Below, piece after piece: positions 36,301 through 50,000 of a stretch of DNA of 64,000 nt. Origin of the DNA: Lutraria lutraria. Lineage: Eukaryota > Mollusca > Bivalvia > Venerida > Mactridae. The number at the start of each line of letters is the position of its first letter. Position 1 is the stretch's first letter. A program made the position numbers and the translations under genes. The stretch spans positions 12,378,716 through 12,442,715 of the forward strand of contig OZ026842.1 of NCBI GenBank assembly GCA_964023205.1, given 5' to 3'. Below the pieces are notes generated by a model. The model saw nothing but the letters and a program-made list of their open reading frames with translations. It was not told the DNA's origin and did no database searches.

Positions 36301-38602
36301 AACACCTTCAAAGTATCCCTACGCTAATATTTACTATAAATTTAACCTCTGTAGAGAAACAACCTCTCTATAACAACACCTTCAAAGTATCCCTACGCTA
36401 ATATTTACTATAAATTTAACCTCTGTAGAGAAACAACCTCTCTATAACAACACCGTCAAATTATTCCTATACTAATATGTACTATAAATTTAACCTCTGT
36501 AGAGAAACAATTTCTCTATAACAACACTGTCAAAAGTTCTGTATGCTAAAATGTACTATAAATTTAACCTTTGTGGAAAAACAACCTCTGTATAACAACA
36601 CTGTCAAAGTATCCCTACGCTAATATGTACTATAAATTTAACCTCTGTAGAGAAACAACCTCTCTATAACAACACCTTCAAAGTATCCCTACGCTAATAT
36701 TTACTATAAATTTAACCTCTGTAGAGAAACAACCTCTGTATAACAACACCGTCAAAGTATCCCTACGCTAATATGTACTATAAATTTAACCTCTGTAGAG
36801 AAATAACCTCTGTATAACAACACCGTCAAAGTTTCCCTAAGCTAATATGTACTATAAATTTAACCTCTGTAGAGAAACAACCTCTCCATAACAACACCTT
36901 CAAAGTATCCCTACGCTAATATGTACTATAAATGTAACCTCTGTAGAGAAACAACCTCTCTATAACAACACCGTCAAAGTATCCCTACGCTAATATGTAC
37001 TATAAATTTAACCTCTGTAGAGAAAGAACCTCTCCATAACAACACCTTCAAAGTATCCCTACGCTAATATGTACTATGAATTTAACCTCTGTAGAGAAAC
37101 AACCTCTCTATAACAACACCTTCAAAGTATACCTACAATAATATGTACCATAAATTTAACCTCTGTAGAGAAACAACCTCTCTATAACAACACCGTCAAA
37201 GTTTCCCTACGCTAATATGTACTATGAATTTAACCTCTATAGAGAAACAACCTCTCTATAACAACACCTTCAAAGTATCCCTACGCTAATATGTACTATA
37301 AATTTAACCTCTGTAGAGAAACAACCCCTCTATAACAACACCTTCAAAGTATCCCTACGCTACTATGTACTATAAATTTAACCATAGCAGAGAAACAACC
37401 TCTGTATAACAACACCTCCAATGTTTCCCTAAGCTAATATGTACTATAAATTTAACCTCTGTAGAGAAACAACCTCTGTATAACAACACCTTCAAAGTTT
37501 CCCTAAGCTAATATTTACTATAAATTTAACCTCTGTAGAGAAACAACCTCTCTATAACAACACCGTCAAAGTATCCCTATGCTAATATGTACTATGAATT
37601 TGACCTCTGTAGAGAAACAACCTCTCTATAACAACACCGTCAAAGTATCCCTACGCTACTATGTACTATAAATTTAACCTCTGCAGAGAAACAACCTCTG
37701 TATAACAACACCTTCAACGTTTCCCTACGCTAATATGAACTATAAATTTAACCTCTGCAGAGAAACAACCTCTCTATAACAACACCGTCAATGTATCCCT
37801 AAGCTAATATGTACTATAAATTTAACCTCTGTAGAGAAACAACCTCTCCATAACAACACCTTCAAAGTATCCCTACGCTAATATGTACCATAAATTTAAC
37901 CTCTGTAGAGAAACAACCTCTCCATAACAACACCTTCAAAATATCCCTACGCTAATACATACTATAAATTTAACCTCTGTAGAGAAACAACCTCTCTATA
38001 ACAACACCGTCAAAGTATCCCTACGCTAATATGTACTATGAATTTAACCTCTGTAGAGAAACAACCTCTCTATAACAACACCGTCAAAGTATCCCTACGG
38101 TAATATGTACTATGAATTTAACCTCTGTAGAGAAACAACCTCTCTATAACAACACCGTCAAAGTATCCCTATGCTAATACATACTATGAATTTAACCTCT
38201 GTAGAGAAACAACCTCTCTATAACAACACCGTCAAAGTATCCCTACGCTAATATGTACTATGAATTTAACCTCTGTAGAGAAACAACCTCTCTATAACAA
38301 CACCGTAAAAGTATCCCTACGCTAATACATACTATGAATTTAACCTCTGTAGAGAAACAACCTCTCTATAACAACACCTTGAAAACTATCCCTACGCTAA
38401 TATGTACCATAAATTTAACCTCTGTAGAGAAACAACCTCTCTATAACAACACCTTCAAAGTATCCCTACGCTAATATGTACTATAAATTTAACCTCTGTA
38501 GAGAAACAACCTCTCTATAACAACACCTTCAAAGTATCCCTACGCTAATATTTACTATAAATTTAACCTCTGTAGAGAAACAACCTCTCTATAACAACAC
38601 CG
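33336..38602 (+). repeat. HOR type A, copy 3 (71 monomers, 5,267 bp)
   Basis: Same length and variant order as copy 2. A private change is G at 37,602 (TTTGACC instead of TTTAACC). Confidence 0.93.
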
Positions 38603-41600
38603 TCAAATTATTCCTATACTAATATGTACTATAAATTTAACCTCTGTAGAGAAACAATTTCTCTATAACAACACTGTCAAAAGTTCTGTATGCTAAAATG
38701 TACTATAAATTTAACCTTTGTGGAAAAACATCCTCTGTATAACAACACTGTCAAAGTATCCCTACGCTAATATGTACTATAAATTTAACCTCTGTAGAGA
38801 AACAACCTCTGTATAACAACACCTTCAAAGTATCCCTACGCTAATATTTACTATAAATTTAACCTCTGTAGAGAAACAACCTCTGTATAACAACACCGTC
38901 AAAGTATCCCTACGCTAATATGTGCTATAAATTTAACCTCTGTAGAGAAACAACCTCTGTATAACAACACCGTCAAAGTTTCCCTAAGCTAATATGTACT
39001 ATAAATTTAACCTCTGTAGAGAAACAACCTCTCCATAACAACACCTTCAAAGTATCCCTACGCTAATATGTACTATAAATGTAACCTCTGTAGAGAAACA
39101 ACCTCTCTATAACAACACCGTCAAAGTATCCCTACGCTAATATGTACTATAAATTTAACCTCTGTAGAGAAACAACCTCTGTATAACAACACCGTCAAAG
39201 TTTCCCTAAGCTAATATGTACTATAAATTTAACCTCTGTAGAGAAACAACCTCTCCATAACAACACCTTTAAAGTATCCCTAAGCTAATATGTACTATAA
39301 ATTTAACCTCTGTAGAGAAACAACCTCTCCATAACAACACCTTCAAAGTATCCCTACGCTAATATGTACTATAAATTTAACCTCTGTAGAGAAAGAACCT
39401 CTGCATAACAACACCTTCAAAGTATCCCTACGCTAATATGTACTATGAATTTAACCTCTGTAGAGAAACAACCTCTCTATAACAACACCTTCAAAGTATA
39501 CCTACGATAATATGTACCATAAATTTAACTTCTGTAGAGAAACAACCTCTCTATAACAACACCGTCAAAGTTTCCCTACGCTAATATGTACTATGAATTT
39601 AACCTCTGTAGAGAAACAACCTCTGTATAACAACACCTTCAAAGTATCCCTACGCTAATATGTACTATAAATTTAACCTCTGTAGAGAAACAACCCCTCT
39701 ATAACAACACCTTCAAAGTATCCCTACGCTACTATGTACTATAAATTTAACCATAGCAGAGAAACAACCTCTGTATAACAACACCTCCAATGTTTCCCTA
39801 AGCCAATATGTACTATAAATTTAACCTCTGTAGAGAAACAACCTCTGTATAACAACACCTTCAAAGTTTCCCTAAGCTAATATTTACTATAAATTTATCC
39901 TCTGTAGAGAAACAACCTCTCTATAACAACACCGTCAAAGTATCCCTACGCTAATATGTACTATAAATTTAACCTCTGTAGAGAAACAACCTCTCTATAA
40001 CAACACCTTCAAAGTATCCGTAAGCTAATATGTACTATGAATTTAACCTCTGTAGAGAAACAACCTCTCTATAACAACACCGTCAAAGTATCCCTACGCT
40101 ACTATGTACTATAAATTTAACCTTTGCAGAGAAACAACCTCTGTATAACAACACCTCCAATGTTTACCTAAGCTAATATGTACTATAAATTTAACCTCTG
40201 TAGAGAAACAACCTCTGTATAACAATACCTTCAAAGTTTCCCTAAGCTAATATTTACTATAAATTTAACCTCTATAGAGAAACAACCTCTCTATAACAGC
40301 ACCTTCAAAGTATCCCTATACTAATATGTACTATAAATCTAACCTCTGTAGAGAAACAACCTCTCTATAACAACACCGTCAAAATTTCTGTATGCTAAAA
40401 TGTACTATACATTTAACCTTTGTGGAAAAACAACCTCTGTATAACAACACTGACAAAGTATCCCTACGCTAATATGTACTATAAATTTAACCTCTGTAGA
40501 GAAACAACCTCTCTATAACAACACCTTCAAAGTATCCCTACGTTAATATTTACTATAAATTTAACCTCTGCAGAGAAACAACCTTTCTAGAACAACCTCT
40601 CTATAACACCTCCAATGTTTCCCTACGCTATTATTTACTATAAATTAAACCTCTGTAGAGAAACAACCTCTCTATAACAACACCGTCAAAGTATCCCTAT
40701 GCTAATATGTACTATGAATTAAACCTCTGTAGAGAAACAACCTCTCTATAACAACACAGTCAATGTATCCCTAAGCTAATATGTACTATAAATTTAACCT
40801 CTGTAGAGAAACAACCTCTCCATAACAACACCTTCAAAGTATCCCTACGCTAATATGTACCATAAATTTAACCTCTGTAGAGAAACAACCTCTCCATAAC
40901 AACACCTTCAAAGTATCCCTACGCTAATACATACTATAAATTTAACCTCTGTAGAGAAACAACCTCTCTATAACAACACCGTCAAAGTATCCCTACGCTA
41001 ATATGTACTATGAATTTAACCTCTGTAGAGAAACAACCTCTCTATAACAACACCGTCAAAGTATCCCTACGGTAATATGTACTATAAATTTAACCTCTGT
41101 AGAGAAACAACCTCTCTATAACAACACCGTCAAAGTATCCCTACGCTAATACATACTATGAATTTAACCTCTGTAGAGAAACAACCTCTCTATAACAACA
41201 CCGTCAAAGTATCCCTACGCTAATACATACTATGAATTTAACCTCAGTAGAGAAACAACCTCTCTATAACAACACCTTGAAAACTATCCCTACGCTAATA
41301 TGTACCATAAATTTAACCTCTGTAGAGAAACAACCTCTCTATAACAACACCGTCAAAGTTTCCCTACACTAAAATGAACTATGAATTTAACCTCTGTAGA
41401 GAAACAACCTCTCTATAACAACACCTTCAAAGTATCCCTACGCTAATATGTGCTATGAATTTAACCTCTGTAGAGAAACAACCTCTCTATAACAAGACTT
41501 TAAAAGTTTCACTAAGCTAAAATTTACTATAAATTTAACCTCTGTAGAGAAACAACCTCTCTATAACAACACCTTCAAAGTATCCCTACGCTAATATTTA

Positions 41601-44091
41601 CTATAAATTTAACCTCTGTAGAAAAACAACCTCTCTATAACAACACCTTCAAAGTATCCCTACGCTAATATTTACTATAAATTTAACCTCTGTAGAGAAA
41701 CAACCTCTCTATAACAACACCGTCAAATTATTCCTATACTAATATGTACTATAAATTTAACCTCTGTAGAGAAACAATTTCTCTATAACAACACTGTCAA
41801 AAGTTCTGTATGCTAAAATGTACTATAAATTTAACCTTTGTGGAAAAACAACCTCTGTATAACAACACTGTCAAAGTATCCCTACGCTAATATGTACTAT
41901 AAATTTAACCTCTGTAGAGAAACAACCTCTCTATAACAACACCTTCAAAGTATCCCTACGCTAATATTTACTATAAATTTAACCTCTGTAGAGAAACAAC
42001 CTCTGTATAACAACACCGTCAAAGTATCCCTACGCTAATATGTACTATAAATTTAACCTCTGTAGAGAAATAACCTCTGTATAACAACACCGTCAAAGTT
42101 TCCCTAAGCTAATATGTACTATAAATTTAACCTCTGTAGAGAAACAACCTCTCCATAACAACACCTTCAAAGTATCCCTACGCTAATATGTACTATAAAT
42201 GTAACCTCTGTAGAGAAACAACCTCTCTATAACAACACCGTCAAAGTATCCCTACGCTAATATGTACTATAAATTTAACCTCTGTAGAGAAAGAACCTCT
42301 CCATAACAACACCTTCAAAGTATCCCTACGCTAATATGTACTATGAATTTAACCTCTGTAGAGAAACAACCTCTCTATAACAACACCTTCAAAGTATACC
42401 TACAATAATATGTACCATAAATTTAACCTCTGTAGAGAAACAACCTCTCTATAACAACACCGTCAAAGTTTCCCTACGCTAATATGTACTATGAATTTAA
42501 CCTCTATAGAGAAACAACCTCTCTATAACAACACCTTCAAAGTATCCCTACGCAAATATGTACTATAAATTTAACCTCTGTAGAGAAACAACCCCTCTAT
42601 AACAACACCTTCAAAGTATCCCTACGCTACTATGTACTATAAATTTAACCATAGCAGAGAAACAACCTCTGTATAACAACACCTCCAATGTTTCCCTAAG
42701 CTAATATGTACTATAAATTTAACCTCTGTAGAGAAACAACCTCTGTATAACAACACCTTCAAAGTTTCCCTAAGCTAATATTTACTATAAATTTAACCTC
42801 TGTAGAGAAACAACCTCTCTATAACAACACCGTCAAAGTATCCCTATGCTAATATGTACTATGAATTTAACCTCTGTAGAGAAACAACCTCTCTATAACA
42901 ACACCGTCAAAGTATCCCTACGCTACTATGTACTATAAATTTAACCTCTGCAGAGAAACAACCTCTGTATAACAACACCTTCAACGTTTCCCTACGCTAA
43001 TATGAACTATAAATTTAACCTCTGCAGAGAAACAACCTCTCTATAACAACACCGTCAATGTATCCCTAAGCTAATATGTACTATAAATTTAACCTCTGTA
43101 GAGAAACAACCTCTCCATAACAACACCTTCAAAGTATCCCTACGCTAATATGTACCATAAATTTAACCTCTGTAGAGAAACAACCTCTCCATAACAACAC
43201 CTTCAAAATATCCCTACGCTAATACATACTATAAATTTAACCTCTGTAGAGAAACAACCTCTCTATAACAACACCGTCAAAGTATCCCTACGCTAATATG
43301 TACTATGAATTTAACCTCTGTAGAGAAACAACCTCTCTATAACAACACCGTCAAAGTATCCCTACGGTAATATGTACTATGAATTTAACCTCTGTAGAGA
43401 AACAACCTCTCTATAACAACACCGTCAAAGTATCCCTATGCTAATACATACTATGAATTTAACCTCTGTAGAGAAACAACCTCTCTATAACAACACCGTC
43501 AAAGTATCCCTACGCTAATATGTACTATGAATTTAACCTCTGTAGAGAAACAACCTCTCTATAACAACACCGTCAAAGTATCCCTACGGTAATATGTACT
43601 ATGAATTTAACCTCTGTAGAGAAACAACCTCTCTATAACAACACCGTCAAAGTATCCCTATGCTAATACATACTATGAATTTAACCTCTGTAGAGAAACA
43701 ACCTCTCTATAACAACACCGTCAAAGTATCCCTACGCTAATATGTACTATGAATTTAACCTCTGTAGAGAAACAACCTCTCTATAACAACACCGTAAAAG
43801 TATCCCTACGCTAATACGTACTATGAATTTAACCTCTGTAGAGAAACAACCTCTCTATAACAACACCTTGAAAACTATCCCTACGCTAATATGTACCATA
43901 AATTTAACCTCTGTAGAGAAACAACCTCTCTATAACAACACCTTCAAAGTATCCCTACGCTAATATGTACTATAAATTTAACCTCTGTAGAGAAACAACC
44001 TCTCTATAACAACACCTTCAAAGTATCCCTACGCTAATATTTACTATAAATTTAACCTCTGTAGAGAAACAACCTCTCTATAACAACACCG
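38603..44091 (+). repeat. HOR type A, copy 4 (74 monomers, 5,489 bp)
   Basis: The 222-base excess is a duplication of three monomers (about 43,350-43,571 repeated at 43,572-43,793). Private or restricted changes include T at 39,270, A at 41,623, A at 42,554 and G at 43,818. Confidence 0.92.
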
Positions 44092-47000
44092 TCAAATTAT
44101 TCCTATACTAATATGTACTATAAATTTAACCTCTGTAGAGAAACAATTTCTCTATAACAACACTGTCAAAAGTTCTGTATGCTAAAATGTACTATAAATT
44201 TAACCTTTGTGGAAAAACATCCTCTGTATAACAACACTGTCAAAGTATCCCTACGCTAATATGTACTATAAATTTAACCTCTGTAGAGAAACAACCTCTG
44301 TATAACAACACGTTCAAAGTATCCCTACGCTAATATTTACCATAAATTTAACCTCTGTAGAGAAACAACCTCTGTATAACAACACCGTCAAAGTATCCCT
44401 ACGCTAATATGTGCTATAAATTTAACCTCTGTAGAGAAACAACCTCTGTATAACAACACCGTCAAAGTTTCCCTAAGCTAATATGTACTATAAATTTAAC
44501 CTCTGTAGAGAAACAACCTCTCCATAACAACACCTTCAAAGTATCCCTACGCTAATATGTACTATAAATGTAACCTCTGTAGAGAAACAACCTCTCTATA
44601 ACAACACCGTCAAAGTATCCCTACGCTAATATGTACTATAAATTTAACCTCTGTAGAGAAACAACCTCTGTATAACAACACCGTCAAAGTTTACCTAAGC
44701 TAATATGTACTATAAATTTAACCTCTGTAGAGAAACAACCTCTCCATAACAACACCTTCAAAGTATCCCTAAGCTAATATGTACTATAAATTTAACCTCT
44801 GTAGAGAAACAACCTCTCTATAACAACACCGTCAAAGTATCCCTACGCTAATATGTACTATAAATTTAACCTCTGTAGAGAAACAACCTCTGTATAACAA
44901 CACCTTCAAAGTATCCCTACGCTAATATGTACTATAAATTTAACCTCTGTAGAGAAACAACCTCTCCATAACAACACCTTCAAAGTATCCCTACGCTAAT
45001 ATGTACTATAAATTTAACCTCTGTAGAGAAACAACCTCTGCATAACAACACCTTCAAAGTATCCCTACGCTAATATGTACTATGAATTTAACCTCTGTAG
45101 AGAAACAACCTCTCAATAACAACACCGTCAAAGTATACCTACGATAATATGTACCATAAATTTAACTTCTGTAGAGAAACAACCTCTCTATAACAACACC
45201 GTCAAAGTTTCCCTACGCTAATATGTACTATGAATTTAACCTCTGTAGAGAAACAACCTCTGTATAACAACACCTTCAAAGTATCCCTACGCTAATATGT
45301 ACTATAAATTTAACCTCTGTAGAGAAACAACCCCTCTATAACAACACCTTCAAAGTATCCCTACGCTACTATGTACTATAAATTTAACCATAGCAGAGAA
45401 ACAACCTCTGTATAACAACACCTCCAATGTTTCCCTAAGCTAATATGTACTATAAATTTAACCTCTGTAGAGAAACAACCTCTGTATAACAACACCTTCA
45501 AAGTTTCCCTAAGCTAATATTTACTATAAATTTATCCTCTGTAGAGAAACAACCTCTCTATAACAACACCGTCAAAGTATCCCTACGCTAATATGTACTA
45601 TAAATTTAACCTCTGTAGAGAAACAACCTCTGTATAACAACACCGTCAAAGTTTCCCTAAGCTAATATGTACTATAAATTTAACCTCTGTAGAGAAACAA
45701 CCTCTCCATAACAACACCTTCAAAGTATCCCTACGCTAATATGCACTATAAATTTAACCTCTGTAGAGAAACAACCTCTCCATAACAACACCTTCAAAGT
45801 TTCCCTAAGCTAATACGTACTATGAATTTAACCTCTGTAGAGAAACAACCTCTCTATAACAACACCTTCAAAGTATCCCTATGATAATATGTACCATAAA
45901 TTTAACCTCTGTAGAGAAACAACCTCTCTATAACAACACCGTCAAAGTTTCCCTACGCTAATATGTACTATGAATTTAACCTCTGTAGAGAAACAACCTC
46001 TCTATAACAACACCTTCAAAGTATCCGTACGCTAATATGTACTATGAATTTAACCTCTGTAGAGAAACAACCTCTCTATAACAACACCTTCAAAGTATCC
46101 CTACGCTACTATGTACTATAAATTTAACCATAGCGGAGAAACAAACTCTGTATAACAACACCTCCAATGTTTCCCTAAGCTAATATGTACTATAAATTTA
46201 ACCTCTGTAGAGAAACAACCTCTGTATAACAACACCTTCAAAGTTTCCCTCAGCTAATATTTACTAAAAATTTAACCTCTGTAGAGAAACAACCTCTCTA
46301 TAACAACACCGTCAAAGTATCCCTACGCTACTATGTACTATAAATTTAACCTCTGTAGAGAAACAACCTCTGTATAACAACACCTCCAATGTTTACCTAA
46401 GCTAATATGTACTATAAATTTAACCTCTGTAGAGAAACAACCTCTGTATAACAATACCTTCAAAGTTTCCCTAAGCTAATATTTACTATAAATTTAACCT
46501 CTGTAGAGAAACAACCTCTCTATAACAACACCGTCAAAGTATCCCTATACTAATATGTACTATAAATCTAACCTCTGTAGAGAAACAACCTCTCTATAAC
46601 AACACCGTCAAAATTTCTGTATGCTAAAATGTACTATACATTTAACCTTTGTGGAAAAACAACCTCTGTATAACAACACTGACAAAGTATCCCTACGCTA
46701 ATATGTACTATAAATTTAACCTCTGTAGAGAAACAACCTCTCTATAACAACACCTTCAAAGTATCCCTACGCTAATATTTACTATAAATTTAACCTCTGC
46801 AGAGAAACAACCTCTCTAGAACAACCTCTCTATAACACCTCCAATGTTTCCCTACGCTACTATTTACTATAAATTTAACCTCTGCAGAGAAACAACCTCT
46901 CTATAACAACACCTTCAAAGTTTCCCTAAGCAAAAATGTACTATAAATTTAACCTCTGTAGAGAAACAACCTCTCAATAACAACACCTTCAAAGTTTCCC

Positions 47001-50000
47001 TACGCTAATATTTACTATAAATTTAACCTTTGCAGAGAAACAACCTCTCTAGAACAACCTCTCTATAACACCTCCAATGTTTCCCTACGCTAACATTTAC
47101 TATAAATTTAACCTCTGTAAAGAAACAACCTCTGTATAACAACACTGACAAAGTATCCCTACGCTAATATGTACTATAAATTTAACCTCTGTAGAGAAAC
47201 AACCTCTCTATAACAACACCTTCAAAGTTTCCCTAAGCTAATATGTACTATAGATTTAACCTCTGTAGAGAAACAACCTCTCTATAACAACACCGTCAAA
47301 GTATACCTACGCTAATATGTACTATGAATTTAACCTCTGTAGAGAAACAACCTCTCTATAACAACACCGTCAAAATTTCTGTATGCTAAAATGTACTATA
47401 AATTTAACCTTTGTGGAAGAACAACCTCTCTATAACAACACTGTCAAAGTATCCCTACGATAATATGTACTATAAATTTAACCTCTGTAGAGAAACAACC
47501 TCTCTATAACAACACCTTCAAAGTATCCCTAAGCTAATATGTACTATAAATTTAACCTCTGTAGAGAAACAACCTCTCTATAACAACACCTTCATAGTAT
47601 CCCTACGCTAATATTTACTATAAATTTAACCTCTGTAGCGAAACAACCTCTCTATAACAACACCGTCAAAGTATCCCTACGCTACTATGTACTATATATT
47701 TAACCTTTGCAGAGAAACAACCTTTGTATAACAATACGTCCAATGTTTCCCTAAGCTAATATGTACTATAAATTTAACCTCTGTAGAAAAACAACCTCTG
47801 TATAACAACACCTTCAAAGTTTCACTAAGCTAATATTTACTATAAATTTAACCTCTGTAGAGAAACAACCTCTCCATAACAACACCGTCAAAGTATCCCT
47901 ACGCTACTATGTACAATAAATTTAACCTTTGCAGAGAAACAACCTCTGTATAACAACACCTCCAATGTTTCCCTAAGCTAATATGTACTATAAATTTAAC
48001 CTCTGTAGAGAAACAACCTCTCCATAACAACACCTTCAAAGTATCCCTAAGCTAATATGTACTATAAATTTAACCTCTGTAGAGAAACAACCTCTCCATA
48101 ACAACACCTTCAAAGTATCCCTACGCTAATATGTACTATAAATTTAACCTCTGTAGAGAAAGAACCTCTGCATAACAACACCTTCAAAGTATCCCTACGC
48201 TAATATGTACTATGAATTTAACCTCTGTAGAGAAACAACCTCTCTATAACAACACCTTCAAAGTATACCTACGATAATATGTACCATAAATTTAACTTCT
48301 GTAGAGAAACAACCTCTCTATAACAACACCGTCAAAGTTTCCCTACGCTAATATGTACTATGAATTTAACCTCTGTAGAGAAACAACCTCTGTATAACAA
48401 CACCTTCAAAGTATCCCTACGCTAATATGTACTATAAATTTAACCTCTGTAGAGAAACAACCCCTCTATAACAACACCTTCAAAGTATCCCTACGCTACT
48501 ATGTACTATAAATTTAACCATAGCAGAGAAACAACCTCTGTATAACAACACCTCCAATGTTTCCCTAAGCCAATATGTACTATAAATTTAACCTCTGTAG
48601 AGAAACAACCTCTGTATAACAACACCTTCAAAGTTTCCCTAAGCTAATATTTACTATAAATTTATCCTCTGTAGAGAAACAACCTCTCTATAACAACACC
48701 GTCAAAGTATCCCTACGCTAATATGTACTATAAATTTAACCTCTGTAGAGAAACAACCTCTCTATAACAACACCTTCAAAGTATCCGTAAGCTAATATGT
48801 ACTATGAATTTAACCTCTGTAGAGAAACAACCTCTCTATAACAACACCGTCAAAGTATCCCTACGCTACTATGTACTATAAATTTAACCTTTGCAGAGAA
48901 ACAACCTCTGTATAACAACACCTCCAATGTTTACCTAAGCTAATATGTACTATAAATTTAACCTCTGTAGAGAAACAACCTCTGTATAACAATACCTTCA
49001 AAGTTTCCCTAAGCTAATATTTACTATAAATTTAACCTCTATAGAGAAACAACCTCTCTATAACAGCACCTTCAAAGTATCCCTATACTAATATGTACTA
49101 TAAATCTAACCTCTGTAGAGAAACAACCTCTCTATAACAACACCGTCAAAATTTCTGTATGCTAAAATGTACTATACATTTAACCTTTGTGGAAAAACAA
49201 CCTCTGTATAACAACACTGACAAAGTATCCCTACGCTAATATGTACTATAAATTTAACCTCTGTAGAGAAACAACCTCTCTATAACAACACCTTCAAAGT
49301 ATCCCTACGTTAATATTTACTATAAATTTAACCTCTGCAGAGAAACAACCTCTCTAGAACAACCTCTCTATAACACCTCCAATGTTTCCCTACGCTATTA
49401 TTTACTATAAATTAAACCTCTGTAGAGAAACAACCTCTCTATAACAACACCGTCAAAGTATCCCTATGCTAATATGTACTATGAATTAAACCTCTGTAGA
49501 GAAACAACCTCTCTATAACAACACCGTCAAAGTATCCCTACGCTACTATGTACTATAAATTTAACCTCTGCAGAGAAACAACCTCTGTATAACAACACCT
49601 TCAACGTTTCCCTACACTAATATGAACTATAAATTTAACCTCTGCAGAGAAACAACCTCTCTATAACAACACAGTCAATGTATCCCTAAGCTAATATGTA
49701 CTATAAATTTAACCTCTGTAGAGAAACAACCTCTCCATAACAACACCTTCAAAGTATCCCTACGCTAATACATACTATAAATTTAACCTCTGTAGAGAAA
49801 CAACCTCTCTATAACAACACCGTCAAAGTATCCCTACGCTAATATGTACTATGAATTTAACCTCTGTAGAGAAACAACCTCTCTATAACAACACCGTCAA
49901 AGTATCCCTACGGTAATATGTACTATAAATTTAACCTCTGTAGAGAAACAACCTCTCTATAACAACACCGTCAAAGTATCCCTACGCTAATACATACTAT

